Shown here piece by piece: positions 1 through 9,351 of a DNA stretch of 64,000 bases. This DNA is from an uncultured Cellvibrionales bacterium (GTDB lineage: Bacteria; Pseudomonadota; Gammaproteobacteria; Pseudomonadales; Porticoccaceae), in the NCBI GenBank assembly GCA_913031145.1, contig CAJWCO010000012.1, forward strand, positions 1 through 64,000, written 5' to 3'. The notes beneath the pieces were generated by a model. It saw only the letters and a program-made list of their open reading frames with translations, was not told the origin of the DNA and ran no database searches. Within the stretch, counting starts at the first letter, position 1; the number at the start of each line of letters is the position of its first letter. Made by a program: the position numbers and the translations under genes.

Positions 1-1731
1 AAGCGCGCTCACGATGAGTGATGACCTGCGAGCTATCGAGCGGTCGACCGAGCCGGAGCGCGTCATAATGATTCCATCGATACGTCGGAATTTCTAGTAC
101 CCGCAGATAATAAAATGCGGTCAAGGTTGGATCATAATTAGGACCCCTCCACACCCTCGACAATGCCGCTGCACCCTTGTTCTTGGCCGGCGCACACTGT
201 TCCAAATCTACCGACGCCTCAAGATCACTGCAACGTCCTTATGGATTAGGTAATCGGCCGTCAGAACAAACGATATCATAAATTTTTTCTTCGCTGCTAC
301 CATCGCGAACCCAGCCATTAATCACCTGCACGCAGTCCAGTGGCAACGTCATCGGGTCCATCTCCGCACGGAGCAAAAACGTGGGCTCGACATTTGTGGG
401 CATGAGTAATTCACCCCCCATTGGCACACCGCGCGCATAGGCCTCGGCTATTCCGGTATCACTGTACAACATATCATCGGTGTAGCCGTGACCCGCAAAA
501 AATTGCAGTCGAATGCGCGTATCACTGATCGCATAAGCTTCTCGCTATTGCAGACTATTGAATAATGCATCACTGGTATTTTCATCGACCCAGACGCCAG
601 TAAGGCCACCTGGAGTAAGATACATGGGCCACCTAGGTCGCGTCTCGGGGTCCATTCTAACCACGGCGGGCGACTCGCGAAGTCCAACAACACCGCGATA
701 ATCATATTCTTCAGTATCCCCCGAGTTCGAATTATGCGTGTCAGTTGAGCCGACAAAACCCAGCCGAAACGGGTTTTGACCGAGCGTCTGTTGAAGTTCC
801 AAACCCCTCTTTAAGCCATCCCGAACCATCGAGGTGGCGGTAATCCACCCCCGCGACTCACCTACATCACAAAGTGGCAAAAACTGCTCAAAGTGACACT
901 CTTCATCCGTAGTCCCCACGCCAACAGCACACTCGGAACTGCCCTTGCCTTGGATTATTTCAGCCAACAGCTCATACCGAGCCCGCCGGCGCCAATCTTC
1001 CTCACTGTACGGATCACCATCGATCGTCTGCATCGCATAGGCAAGACCCCATGTTCGGTTCAGATTGTGGGCAATTGTTAAAAAGTCACACTCACCAAAA
1101 CAGTCTTCTTAGAGCATTTTCCACAGAATCGGTGCGGTGGCCGCATCAAATGCTGAGTATGCCCGTTTACTGGTCTTTTGATTGCGAAAAAATACGTTGC
1201 GATGAAGTTTCCCATGCGCATCCAGTGGCGGTGAATATTCGTAGGCGGCGAAGGCGGTAAAGCCACCGGGATCGTTATATTCCTCAGCTTTGGCTTTAAC
1301 AAATTTCCACAGCGGTATGCCCAGCTTCGCCACCGACGCCGCACAGTCACCCGCCACAACCTCGCAGAAAAATCGGAAATACGCATGGGTCATGCCGAAC
1401 CAAAACTGCGCAAGCGCATGAAAAATTGTAGTGACGGATGCTCAAAGCCCGCACAAAAAGCGTTCAAGCTATCCGGCAGCTGCGTTCCGTTAAAACAAAC
1501 GTCCATAAGACCAAAGGTTTCGGCATGGTCAGTCACTCCGACAAAATCAATGGGGCGCGACAATTGCATAACCTCGCCCGCCAGTGTGGTCAGAGCCTGA
1601 CCCCGCGCAAACGCATAAGCCTGGTCGAGTGTGTTGCGATTGCCAAAAAGATAACTGTCAAAAGACAGATCACTGTGCACATGCAAGTCGCCGAAATAGA
1701 GATTTTTATCTGTCTGTGAGGGGGGTATCAC
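1..1731 (-). pseudogene. Decayed DUF3604 family protein gene (runs off left edge)
   Basis: Four ORF-track fragments are pieces of one gene read from 1731 leftward. The first begins MIPPSQTDKNLYFGDLHVHS and carries the DUF3604 (PHP-like) opening GDLHVHSDLS and the later VTDHAE motif. Its frame ends at a TGA at 1390-1392, and the reading continues in another frame, so there is a frameshift near 1390-1450. From 1393 down to base 1 a single frame holds the rest, broken by TAA (1109-1111), TAG (545-547) and TAA (239-241). Untracked in-frame stretches between these stops still read as DUF3604 sequence, for example EDCFGECDFLTIAHN after the first stop and AFYYLRVLEIPTYRWNHYDALRL after the last. The C-terminus lies beyond the left edge. 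The family is often annotated as a secreted protein of unknown role. Four lesions make sequencing error unlikely as the only cause. Confidence 0.85.
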
Positions 1732-1833
1732 TGCGATTTCACGTGCAGGTTTTAAAACTGCCGCCTCATTCCCTAGCCATGTTTGGCAGCGTATCTAACC
1801 ATCACCCCCTACTGACCCCGACCACCGACACAG

Positions 1834-3294
1834 TTAACGGAAATGCAACGCATCGTCGGCCTCAAACGGTTGTCGGAAGAGTTTTTTGTCGCTTCGGTAA
1901 TCTTGTGTATTAATCCAGGGTGCAACATCACCTTGTTTTGGAAAATACTTCATCACCCGCAAGATGTAGCCTGCGGGAAAACCATCAATCCAGTCTCTTT
2001 GAGGCATGTCCAAGAGCTGCTCTGGCACCCTTGGCACCACCTGCTGGGTGCGCGTTTTTGCCATATAATTCAATAAGCGACACACCCACTGCGCGGTTAA
2101 ATCCGCACGAAGCGTCCAAGATGCATTGACGTAACCAAACGTCGAAACCATATTGGGGACATCAGAAACCATGAGGCCTTTGTACGTCCACAACTTAGAA
2201 AATTCAATCACCTTGCCGTCGACCGAAAATTCGGCGCCCCCCATAACAACTAACTGTAAGCCGGTTGCACTGACCACTATATCCGCATCGATGTGATCTC
2301 CTGAACCCAACTGAAGGCCAGTCTCAGTAAAACCCTCAATGAAATCGGTTACGATATCGGCTCGGCGATCGTTCAATGCCGCAAAGAGATCGCCATCAGG
2401 GACTAAACAAAGACGCTGATCCCAGGGGCCATAACGCGGTGTGAAATGTTTCTCAACGTCATAATCAGGACCGAGTTCATTGCGCACCTGGTTAATTAGC
2501 TGCCGTTTTATCCATGTTGGCGCGATGCGTGTCGCTTTGTAAAGCATCTCTTGTAGGAAGACATTGCGCGCTCGTGCAATTTGATAAGCCAAACGTGGTG
2601 GCAACAGTTTACGCAGGGCGTCCGTCAACCTGTCCTTAGAGGGTCGTGAAATCACATAGCTTGGGGACCGTTGCACCATAGTGACGTGCTTTGCGATTTT
2701 TGCGAGCGTGGGAACCAACGTCATTGCCGTTGCGCCTGAGCCAATTACGACAATACGCTTGTCGCGGTAATCCAAGGTTTCAGGCCAAAATTGAGGGTGT
2801 ACAACTTTACCGAGATACTTATGAAGATCGGGAAGTTGCGGGTCATGCGCGCGCTCATAATGATAATAACCCGAGCACATTAACAAGACATTGCAAGTCA
2901 AAATAACATTAGGGTCAGAACCCTTTTGCCCAACATCTAATGTCCAGCAGGCCCCTTCACTCCGCCAATGCGCCGCACATAAAGTATGGCCAAAGCGGAT
3001 ATGTTGGTTAACCCCGTAATCATTTGCAGCACTTTGCACATAATCCAAGATCGCGGGGCCGTCTGCGATCGCCTTGGCGCCACTCCAAGGCTTGAAGCTA
3101 TAACCGAGCGTTTGCATATCGCTATCTGAGCGAATACCTGGGTACCTAAACTGATCCCAAGTGCCGCCGAGAGCATCGCGGCGTTCTAAAATAAGGTAAC
3201 GGCGATCACGGCAGTGATCCGTCAGATAACACGCCGCCCCAATCCCTGAAAGGCCCGCACCAACAATGATGACATCAAAATGTTCTATCTTCAT
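1834..3294 (-). CDS. EthA-like FAD-containing Baeyer-Villiger monooxygenase
   Basis: This 486-residue flavoprotein should use FAD and NADPH with O2 to oxygenate ketones or other small organic substrates in the cytoplasm. The N-terminus has the FAD-binding Rossmann motif GAGLSG at about residues 12-17. GGTWDQFRYPGIRSDSDMQT follows, a hallmark of the EthA-type group. The Baeyer-Villiger fingerprint appears as YLGKVVHPQFWP, with Tyr in place of the usual first Phe. A second nucleotide motif, VVIGSGATAM, lies near residue 185. Length and overall sequence fit mycobacterial EthA (about 489 aa) from end to end. The start is divergent from the leucine-rich-repeat gene. The natural substrate cannot be deduced. 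Confidence 0.93.
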   Translation of the reverse strand: MKIEHFDVIIVGAGLSGIGAACYLTDHCRDRRYLILERRDALGGTWDQFRYPGIRSDSDMQTLGYSFKPWSGAKAIADGPAILDYVQSAANDYGVNQHIRFGHTLCAAHWRSEGACWTLDVGQKGSDPNVILTCNVLLMCSGYYHYERAHDPQLPDLHKYLGKVVHPQFWPETLDYRDKRIVVIGSGATAMTLVPTLAKIAKHVTMVQRSPSYVISRPSKDRLTDALRKLLPPRLAYQIARARNVFLQEMLYKATRIAPTWIKRQLINQVRNELGPDYDVEKHFTPRYGPWDQRLCLVPDGDLFAALNDRRADIVTDFIEGFTETGLQLGSGDHIDADIVVSATGLQLVVMGGAEFSVDGKVIEFSKLWTYKGLMVSDVPNMVSTFGYVNASWTLRADLTAQWVCRLLNYMAKTRTQQVVPRVPEQLLDMPQRDWIDGFPAGYILRVMKYFPKQGDVAPWINTQDYRSDKKLFRQPFEADDALHFR

Positions 3295-3468
3295 CGCTGG
3301 CGTAAGCTCCTCGGTGTGTCACGAGACCGAATCACGTACCTATCGCAAGACACTGCCTCAGCGAATCTGCCTATACTGACGCGGACCCAAATTCCGTTTA
3401 TCATAGTGGACCTCGGTGACGTGTTCCCAACTCCCGATAATCGATCGGCCCAAGCACGGATTAGCAGT

Positions 3469-4527
3469 ATGACAGATAACGCAGCGCTTCAAAAAGCGCA
3501 GATGATCGAACTCAATGTCGAGGGTCAGGGTCTTACTGAGCTCGACCTGTCAGCTTATCCGAAACTCCAACATCTATATTGCAGTGACAACCAGCTCACC
3601 GAATTGGATTTGTCGCAGACGCCCGACCTTTACAAGCTCTGGTGTCCGAACAACCAACTTCGCCAACTCGACTTTTCGCACACGCCTAACCTGTTTTTGA
3701 TCGGCTGCGACAATAACCAACTGAGCCAACTCGATTTATCCGGCTTGGAGTGCCTAGAGTATTTATTTTGCAAATATAATCAACTGACTCATCTTGAAAT
3801 AACCCAGAGCCCTTATGTCGTGAATATCGCGTGCGACAATAACCAACTGAATCTACTCGACATAAAAAACACCTTTTTGCTAGAAAACCTCTCATGCAGT
3901 AGCAACCAACTCGCAGAGCTTGACCTATCTGACAAACCAAAACTAGAAGGTATTCTGTGCAGTGACAATCGCTTGACCGAGGTCGATTTATTTAACAAGG
4001 CACGTCTGACAACCCTTCTTTGCCACGAAAACCAACTGACTGACATCAACCTCTCAAACAAGGTACACCTACAACACCTCGCCTGTAGCTATAATCACCT
4101 GACGCAACTTGACTTGCATCATAGCCCCGCACTTGAGCATCTCGCCTGTAACAATAACCGGCTGGAATTTTTAGATTTATCCAAAAATCGGCGTTTGCTA
4201 TCGCTCTACTGCCAGGAAAATTTACTCTGCGCATTGGACCTTTCCGCAATGCCAAATCTAGAAGAATTCGCCTGCAGTCACAATAAGATCACTGCTTTGG
4301 AACTAACAAATAAGTTTAAATTAATGTCTCTGTTTTGCCACAACAATCAACTGACACAACTTGACCTCACACAATCGCCAAACTTGAAAGAACTCGCTTG
4401 TGCGAATAATGCAATTACCGAGCTCGATCTATCTGGCGCATCGCAGTTGGTGGATATCGATGTCGCCGACAACCCCTTAGACACGCTTGATCTGAGCCAA
4501 ACGGCGATTGCCAAACAACTACACTAA
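3469..4527 (+). CDS. Leucine-rich-repeat protein with cysteine column
   Basis: The ORF track opens at 3280, but its first 63 codons are unlike a protein start and overlap the divergent monooxygenase gene. I prefer the ATG at 3469 (MTDNAALQKAQ), giving about 352 residues. Almost the whole protein is some 16 tandem repeats of 21 residues with the pattern LDLSxxPxLxxLxCxxNQLTx. In most repeats one cysteine sits at the same place, so in the solenoid these would stack as a ladder. There is no signal peptide, membrane segment or catalytic domain, so it is probably a cytoplasmic binding scaffold. Such bacterial LRR proteins have many roles and the partner is unknown. No strong ribosome binding site is seen before 3469, so the start is the least certain point. 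Confidence 0.82.
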   Translation: MTDNAALQKAQMIELNVEGQGLTELDLSAYPKLQHLYCSDNQLTELDLSQTPDLYKLWCPNNQLRQLDFSHTPNLFLIGCDNNQLSQLDLSGLECLEYLFCKYNQLTHLEITQSPYVVNIACDNNQLNLLDIKNTFLLENLSCSSNQLAELDLSDKPKLEGILCSDNRLTEVDLFNKARLTTLLCHENQLTDINLSNKVHLQHLACSYNHLTQLDLHHSPALEHLACNNNRLEFLDLSKNRRLLSLYCQENLLCALDLSAMPNLEEFACSHNKITALELTNKFKLMSLFCHNNQLTQLDLTQSPNLKELACANNAITELDLSGASQLVDIDVADNPLDTLDLSQTAIAKQLH

Positions 4528-4712
4528 CATGCGTGAGCGCACCCGAGTGAGAACGCCATCACTGGCCGTTTGTGCAGCCCACGACAGACTCAAAATGATG
4601 TATTTCACTCAAGGTCTTGTTAGACTCAGCCTACGATGAGTCTGGAAGATTGACTCAGTGGCGGGCATCTCCGGTAGCGCTAACGCGACATCAAGCACAC
4701 TAAGGGCACTCT

Positions 4713-5444
4713 ATGACACAAAGACTAAACTGTGATCTAGGCGAGAGTTTTGGTCCATGGACCCTAGGAATGGATTCGCAAGTCATGCCTTACATCGATG
4801 AAGCAAACATCGCTTGCGGTTTCCATGCGGGTGATCCCGTCGTTATCAAAAACACGCTGTTACTTGCAAAACGCCACAATGTTGCCGTAGGAGCTCATCC
4901 CAGTTATCCGGACCTTGCAGGATTTGGCCGACGCTCCATGACCATGCCCGCGACTGAACTCATCGCGTCGCTGAACTACCAAATCGCCGCTCTTGTTGGC
5001 ATGGCCGCCAATGAAGACTTAGAACTGAAGCACGTTAAGCCCCACGGCGCTCTGTACAACGATATGATGAAGAACGGGCAGGTTCGCAGTGCAGTGATGC
5101 AGGCCATCGCGGAAAGTCATCACCCGCTCACTTTGGTATTACAAGCCACACCAAATGCCAACATTCATCGCCAAGAAGCCTCTGCGTTTGGTCTGAGCAT
5201 TGTCTTGGAAGCCTTTATCGACCGCTGTTACAACGACGACGGGACTCTCGTATCCCGCACCCAGTCAGGCGCTATCCACAACCGCGAAAAAATGCTGCAA
5301 CAAGTGTCGCAACTGGTTCAGCAGAAAAGCGTGACCACCCAAGCTGGGAAGCAGTTGTCCGTTGAAGCAGACACGCTCTGCCTACATGGGGACAACCCAA
5401 TCGCCGTCGCTGAAATCCAACACATCCGGCATCTCATCCGTTAA
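4713..5444 (+). CDS. pxpA: 5-oxoprolinase subunit A (LamB/YcsF family)
   Basis: PxpA works with PxpB and PxpC in ATP-dependent opening of 5-oxoproline (pyroglutamate) to glutamate, a metabolite-repair reaction in the cytoplasm. The protein (243 aa) has the family opening LNCDLGESFGPW, the ANIACGFHAGDP motif around residue 35, and VGAHPSYPDLAGFGRR and KHVKPHGALYNDM further on. Length is normal for the family. It is the first gene of a tightly packed three-gene operon; its TAA stop shares a base with the ATG of pxpB. No clear regulator is adjacent. Confidence 0.96.
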   Translation: MTQRLNCDLGESFGPWTLGMDSQVMPYIDEANIACGFHAGDPVVIKNTLLLAKRHNVAVGAHPSYPDLAGFGRRSMTMPATELIASLNYQIAALVGMAANEDLELKHVKPHGALYNDMMKNGQVRSAVMQAIAESHHPLTLVLQATPNANIHRQEASAFGLSIVLEAFIDRCYNDDGTLVSRTQSGAIHNREKMLQQVSQLVQQKSVTTQAGKQLSVEADTLCLHGDNPIAVAEIQHIRHLIR

Positions 5445-6139
5445 TGGACGAAATTTACCCGCAAATAGCGATCGCCGGTGAAAACGCGCTGACCGTCTAT
5501 TTTGGCGATCACCCAAGCGCTTTCATCTCAGCAAAAATTGCTCAAACTGTGGAGTCGTTACACACAGCATTAGGTGACTTAATCATTGATTGGGTGCCCT
5601 CTTACACATCATTGCTGGTCAGTTATGATCCCCTGCGGACCGATCATTTTTTCGTCGGTCAAACAATCCGACGAGCACTGCAATCCTCCGCCGATCCGTC
5701 TCTTCAAAGTCCGGGAGGGAGAGTGTGTTTATCCGTTTATTACAGCATGGAATCAGGACCTGACTTAGCTCGATTGGCCGACCGAGCAAATTTGTCCATA
5801 GACGCGGTAATCACTTTGCACCAACAGACAGAATATACCGTTTATGCTGTTGGTTTCGCACCGGGATTCGCCTATCTTGGGGAAGTGGATCCGCGCCTCG
5901 CGATGCCCAGACAGGCTACGCCAAGACGTCATGTTCCCGCTGGCTCCGTTGCCATAGCGGACCGTCAAACCGCAGTTTACCCCAGCGATTCACCCGGCGG
6001 ATGGAATCTTGTTGGACGATGTCCCGAGGCGCTCTTCAACCCTCAAAACGACCCCTCTAGCCCCTTTAAAGTAGGCGACCGGGTTCACTTCAACAGCATC
6101 AGTCGCGATACTTATCTCGCCATGGGAGGCATGCTTTGA
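5444..6139 (+). CDS. pxpB: 5-oxoprolinase subunit B (KipI family)
   Basis: A 231-residue carboxyltransferase-domain protein of the KipI/PxpB family, the partner of PxpC in the PxpABC 5-oxoprolinase. Recognisable stretches are VGFAPGFAYLGEVDPRLAMPR and the SPGGWNLVGRCPEALFNP block near the C-terminus. The start ATG overlaps the pxpA stop (TAATG), and the end overlaps the start of pxpC, so the three subunits are probably translationally coupled. In Bacillus the homologue KipI inhibits a sporulation kinase. The full pxpABC context here argues for the 5-oxoprolinase role. Confidence 0.95.
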   Translation: MDEIYPQIAIAGENALTVYFGDHPSAFISAKIAQTVESLHTALGDLIIDWVPSYTSLLVSYDPLRTDHFFVGQTIRRALQSSADPSLQSPGGRVCLSVYYSMESGPDLARLADRANLSIDAVITLHQQTEYTVYAVGFAPGFAYLGEVDPRLAMPRQATPRRHVPAGSVAIADRQTAVYPSDSPGGWNLVGRCPEALFNPQNDPSSPFKVGDRVHFNSISRDTYLAMGGML

Positions 6140-7089
6140 ACGCGGGTTTGCGCGTCATTAAACCTGGCATTTTAAGTCTATACCAAGATTGTGGCCGTTA
6201 TGGGTCCCACCATCTGGGGTTAACAAACGGCGGGCCAATGGACCAACAAGCGTTCCGGTGGTCAAACCGGCTTTGTGACAATCGTGGGTCCTTTACAACC
6301 CTTGAGATTGCCGCGGGAGGGCTCGTTTTACAGGCAGAAACAGACACCATAATCGCGGTCACAGGTGCTGACAATACCTTGACCATCAACAAAAACTCCG
6401 CGGCTATCTGGTGTAGCCATCAAGTCAGACACGGCGATCACATTGCACTTGGCTACCCCCATCAAGGCGTTTATAACTATCTGGCCGTTGCAGGTGGCTT
6501 TGAAGCTAAGCCTCTATTTGGTAGCACCGCGGCTGTGCCTCGCGAGAAAATCGGTGGTCATCACGGTAACGGCAGTGCGATAGCCGCGGGTGACCTTTTG
6601 CACTGTCAACCAACGGCCAGCGTCGAAAATTTGTACGCTTTATGCAAAGAGCTTCAGCCAAAACGACCTCACAAAAGCGTTCTTTTACGGGTAATTTTAG
6701 GGTGTCAGCAAGACGCCTTCACCCCGACTCAAAAGCAGGTATTTTTTAGCCACCATTATCAGATTACCCAACAAAAGGATCGCATGGGCTGCCGGCTGCA
6801 TGGCCCAGACATTGCTCCCCCCAACTGCACGATGCTCTCCGAAGGGATTAGCCTTGGCGCTGTTCAAATACCCCCCGATGGGCAGCCCATCATTCTGATG
6901 CGCGACCGGCAAACAATCGGCGGCTACCCAAAACTTGGCTCGATCTTTTCTGCCGATCTTGACCAACTGGCGCAACTAACGGCAGGGGACACAGTTCAAT
7001 TTACCCCGATCACACTTGAACACGCACACAACCTGCTGCACCTTAATGAACAACGCTTTTTAACCACTCTGCCACACGCTCTCAGTTAG
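6136..7089 (+). CDS. pxpC: 5-oxoprolinase subunit C (KipA, biotin-dependent carboxyltransferase family)
   Basis: A 317-residue KipA/PxpC protein and last gene of the pxpABC operon. The start codon is TTG and overlaps the pxpB stop as TTGA, so translation likely depends on coupling. Family signatures include the opening GLRVIKPGILSLYQDCGRYG, the block GLTNGGPMDQQAFRWSNRLC, and near the C-terminus LMRDRQTIGGYPKLGSI. Length matches the family. The protein resembles carboxyltransferase domains of urea amidolyase, but no biotin carrier or carboxylase domain is present, as expected for 5-oxoprolinase. Confidence 0.95.
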   Translation: MNAGLRVIKPGILSLYQDCGRYGSHHLGLTNGGPMDQQAFRWSNRLCDNRGSFTTLEIAAGGLVLQAETDTIIAVTGADNTLTINKNSAAIWCSHQVRHGDHIALGYPHQGVYNYLAVAGGFEAKPLFGSTAAVPREKIGGHHGNGSAIAAGDLLHCQPTASVENLYALCKELQPKRPHKSVLLRVILGCQQDAFTPTQKQVFFSHHYQITQQKDRMGCRLHGPDIAPPNCTMLSEGISLGAVQIPPDGQPIILMRDRQTIGGYPKLGSIFSADLDQLAQLTAGDTVQFTPITLEHAHNLLHLNEQRFLTTLPHALS

Positions 7090-7202
7090 ACGCCGCTATC
7101 ACCGTACGCAAAGCCCTGTTTATGCGAAAGTAGGAATGAGCTAGACTAGAGGACATAGCGTACAAGATGCACACTCAATCTTCCGATCTTCGAGGTAACA
7201 AA

Positions 7203-7637
7203 ATGCAACCAGAACAGACCACCGACGCAGCAGAGTTCACCGTCATAGGCCAGACAATGGAGAAAGTGACTTTTATTTACGGTGCCTTCTTGTGTGTTTG
7301 GGGTTGTATGGTCAGTGCTCTCTCGGGGAGCGAGAGTGTCACTTCACTCATCCCAGCATTCATTGGCGCGCCTTTGGTCATCGTGGGACTTGCTGCCATT
7401 CAGTTGCCACAACAAAAGAAATTGCTAATGCACATCGCCGTCCTCATCGGCCTTTTTATTGTCATCGGCGGCCTTGATTTCTTGAGGGGTTTCACCGTTG
7501 AAGGGGGACCATTCGCCAATCCGTGGGCGGGCCTATCGAAGGGTATGCTGCTATTCACGGGTCTCATATTCACCGCACTTTGCGTACAGTCCTTCATCTT
7601 CGCGCGCAAAAACCGCAACCCTGAGCAAGACAGCTAA
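7203..7637 (+). CDS. Small four-helix membrane protein of unknown function
   Basis: I do not recognise a named family. The track start (7167) can be moved to the ATG at 7203 (MQPEQTTDAAEF), which has GAGGTAAC just upstream as a ribosome binding site, giving 144 residues. The N-terminus is hydrophilic. About four hydrophobic segments follow: VTFIYGAFLCVWGCMVSAL, a second around SLIPAFIGAPLVIVGLAAI, a third around MHIAVLIGLFIVIGGLDFL, and a last one before a basic tail ending in FARKNRNPEQDS. It is therefore probably an inner-membrane protein with a cytoplasmic C-terminus. It follows pxpC by about 110 bases and may or may not be co-transcribed. Confidence 0.75.
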   Translation: MQPEQTTDAAEFTVIGQTMEKVTFIYGAFLCVWGCMVSALSGSESVTSLIPAFIGAPLVIVGLAAIQLPQQKKLLMHIAVLIGLFIVIGGLDFLRGFTVEGGPFANPWAGLSKGMLLFTGLIFTALCVQSFIFARKNRNPEQDS

Positions 7638-7681
7638 GCGTTGCCGATCGGGTCTGGTTTTTCAGATCGCTCCGTTCTTGC

Positions 7682-7701
7682 GAACATCACCGAAGATGTT
7701 C
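7682..7701. terminator. Possible weak hairpin between convergent genes
   Basis: A 7-bp inverted repeat (GAACATC, loop ACCGAA, GATGTTC) sits between the convergent membrane-protein and TPR genes. There is no T-run on either side, so a terminator role is only a guess based on position. Confidence 0.25.
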
Positions 7702-7711
7702 TCAACACCCG

Positions 7712-8626
7712 CTAGATCGTTGTTTCCTCTGCCATTAGGCTGGCAAGATCTTCAAACGCTTGGTCTTTTACGAGTGCTTCAAGCGCGGGATCTTCTCGCA
7801 CATCGTCAAGGTAGTGTTCAGAGCGTGCCAAAGCTTGCGCCAAATGGCGCACCGCCTCGTCAAACTGTTCGAGCGCAGTGTAGGCACACGCCAGTTGATA
7901 AAAAGCATGGCCATTATTTGGGTCGATCTTAAGGGCTTGATGACATAAATTAATGGCCCACTGCGGTTCATTCAACTCAAGTGCTGCGTCTGCCTTATAC
8001 GTTAGGGCCTCACAGTCGTCATGGCGCAACTTTAACAACTCGTCATAAACACTAATCTTGTTCGACGGTAACGGATCTTGCTGGGCACGCAACCAAAGCG
8101 ACTGGATTTCTTTGGTCATTTCAATTTCTTCGCGATTTTCTTCGATATGACGGCTTTTTTGGCGCAACTGCGCCTCAATCAAACTAAGTCGTTTTTCGTA
8201 TTCTTGAATCAAGCGAGATATTTCAGCGTCTGCATGAGTGGCTGCGCGTTCTTTGATCTCGCGCATTGACGACCACCCCACCAAAACCAACAATGAGGTT
8301 GCAGCGGCAATCAAATAGAAAAAGTAGGTGACGGTATTCGTCGCGTAGGCCACCCCTCGATCAACCGAATTGTGCTCACGATCGACAATCTGTTGGGTAA
8401 GTTCTTGCTTAGTTTGTGCCTGATCAATGCGCAACTGCTTTAACTCATCCAACACATAACGCTCGATAAAGGGCGTATAAAGTGGCTCACCCCGTGCACT
8501 GACCGTCTCTTGGACCTGCTCATCTAAGGGCTTTTCCGCAAACCCGAGCACGCACCACAGCGCACCCGCAGCAAACATCAGTGCGCGCTTTGGGACTCCA
8601 CGCTCAGTTTTAGTAATATTTAACAT
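7712..8626 (-). CDS. Membrane-anchored coiled-coil/TPR protein
   Basis: The track start at 8668 can be trimmed to the ATG at 8626 (MLNITKTERG), which has GCGGAAA directly upstream, giving about 304 residues. An N-terminal basic stretch and hydrophobic run (RALMFAAGALWCVLGFA) look like a signal peptide. A hydrophilic region and then a membrane segment (YFFYLIAAATSLLVLVGW) follow near residue 105, and after it a long charged, probably coiled-coil stretch (EISRLIQEYEKRLSLIEAQL). The last third holds tetratricopeptide-like repeats, for example AINLCHQALKIDPNNGHAFY and AVRHLAQALARSE. Such proteins usually act as envelope scaffolds; no specific function is implied. It is divergent from the ECF sigma gene, so the two share the roughly 150-bp upstream region. 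Confidence 0.8.
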   Translation of the reverse strand: MLNITKTERGVPKRALMFAAGALWCVLGFAEKPLDEQVQETVSARGEPLYTPFIERYVLDELKQLRIDQAQTKQELTQQIVDREHNSVDRGVAYATNTVTYFFYLIAAATSLLVLVGWSSMREIKERAATHADAEISRLIQEYEKRLSLIEAQLRQKSRHIEENREEIEMTKEIQSLWLRAQQDPLPSNKISVYDELLKLRHDDCEALTYKADAALELNEPQWAINLCHQALKIDPNNGHAFYQLACAYTALEQFDEAVRHLAQALARSEHYLDDVREDPALEALVKDQAFEDLASLMAEETTI

Positions 8627-8775
8627 TTTCCGCACTCCACACGCACCCGTTTTACTCACCACTCGCATGGCTTGCCAATGAGCAAAACACGATATGAATT
8701 AATGACATTTCATTTTATACTTCTTTTAGAATTTCACATCATAAATGTCACAAAATAAACCAACGGACAAGTCTT

Positions 8776-9351
8776 ATGAGTAATCCGGTCGATGACTGGT
8801 ATCACCAATTACACGAAAAGATTAGCCACCGTTTATTGCAAGCCGTGCGCAGGCTACTGCCGCTCGGCGACGCCGAAGAAGTCGTTCAAGACACGTTGCT
8901 GCGCGTTTATGAGCGGCGCGCGCAATACGCCTTTAAAACTATCGACCCGCTCCTGTTTCGCATAGCGCGCAATATTGCCTTGGACCGTTTGAGACACAAA
9001 GCGGTGACCGAGTTGAATAAACCCAAATGGTTAATTCATCAACAACTGAATAACCATTCAGACTGTGCGGAAACCACTTTGCGTGAACAGCAAGAAGGTG
9101 AACTGCTGATTGCGGCGGTTAACAGTATGTCACCCATCTGCCGCCAAGTTTTTGTGTACAGGAAATTTGAGGGTTTAAAGCACAGTGATATTGCGCGAAT
9201 TATGCATATCTCACCAAAAACCGTGGAGGCCCATTTGGCACGAGGTATGCGCCACTGCAGGCGCTACGTTGAGAGTCAAACGCCCCAAAACGTTGAACCG
9301 CCGATAGCCGCCGCGCGCATTTCGACGGCTGCGTCTGGGAAAACTCGGTAA
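8776..9351 (+). CDS. ECF-family RNA polymerase sigma factor (FecI-like)
   Basis: A 191-residue extracytoplasmic-function sigma factor. Region 2 is visible as DAEEVVQDTLLRVYERR and RIARNIALDRLRHKAV, and region 4 as the helix-turn-helix KHSDIARIMHISPKTVEAHL. Its stop overlaps the ATG of the next gene (TAATG), an anti-sigma factor with a FecR-type N-terminus. A TonB-dependent receptor lies beyond, which is the usual Fec-type order. It probably controls expression of that receptor operon. No confident Fur box or self-promoter is visible upstream. Confidence 0.92.
   Translation: MSNPVDDWYHQLHEKISHRLLQAVRRLLPLGDAEEVVQDTLLRVYERRAQYAFKTIDPLLFRIARNIALDRLRHKAVTELNKPKWLIHQQLNNHSDCAETTLREQQEGELLIAAVNSMSPICRQVFVYRKFEGLKHSDIARIMHISPKTVEAHLARGMRHCRRYVESQTPQNVEPPIAAARISTAASGKTR

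Noticed and set aside
1-1731. Stop-codon reassignment or readthrough in the DUF3604 gene
   Set aside because: Both TAA and TAG interrupt it and there is a frameshift as well, while neighbouring genes use all stops normally. Pseudogene is simpler.
3280-3468. N-terminal extension of the LRR protein
   Set aside because: The 63 codons before the ATG at 3469 lack repeat features and overlap the start of the divergent monooxygenase gene.
7498-7932. 144-codon plus-strand ORF
   Set aside because: It overlaps the membrane protein and the opposite TPR gene in another frame and is Arg/Ser-rich without features.
8670-8775. Fur box upstream of the ECF sigma gene
   Set aside because: The AT-rich stretch has only a loose likeness to the Fur consensus and no convincing dyad.
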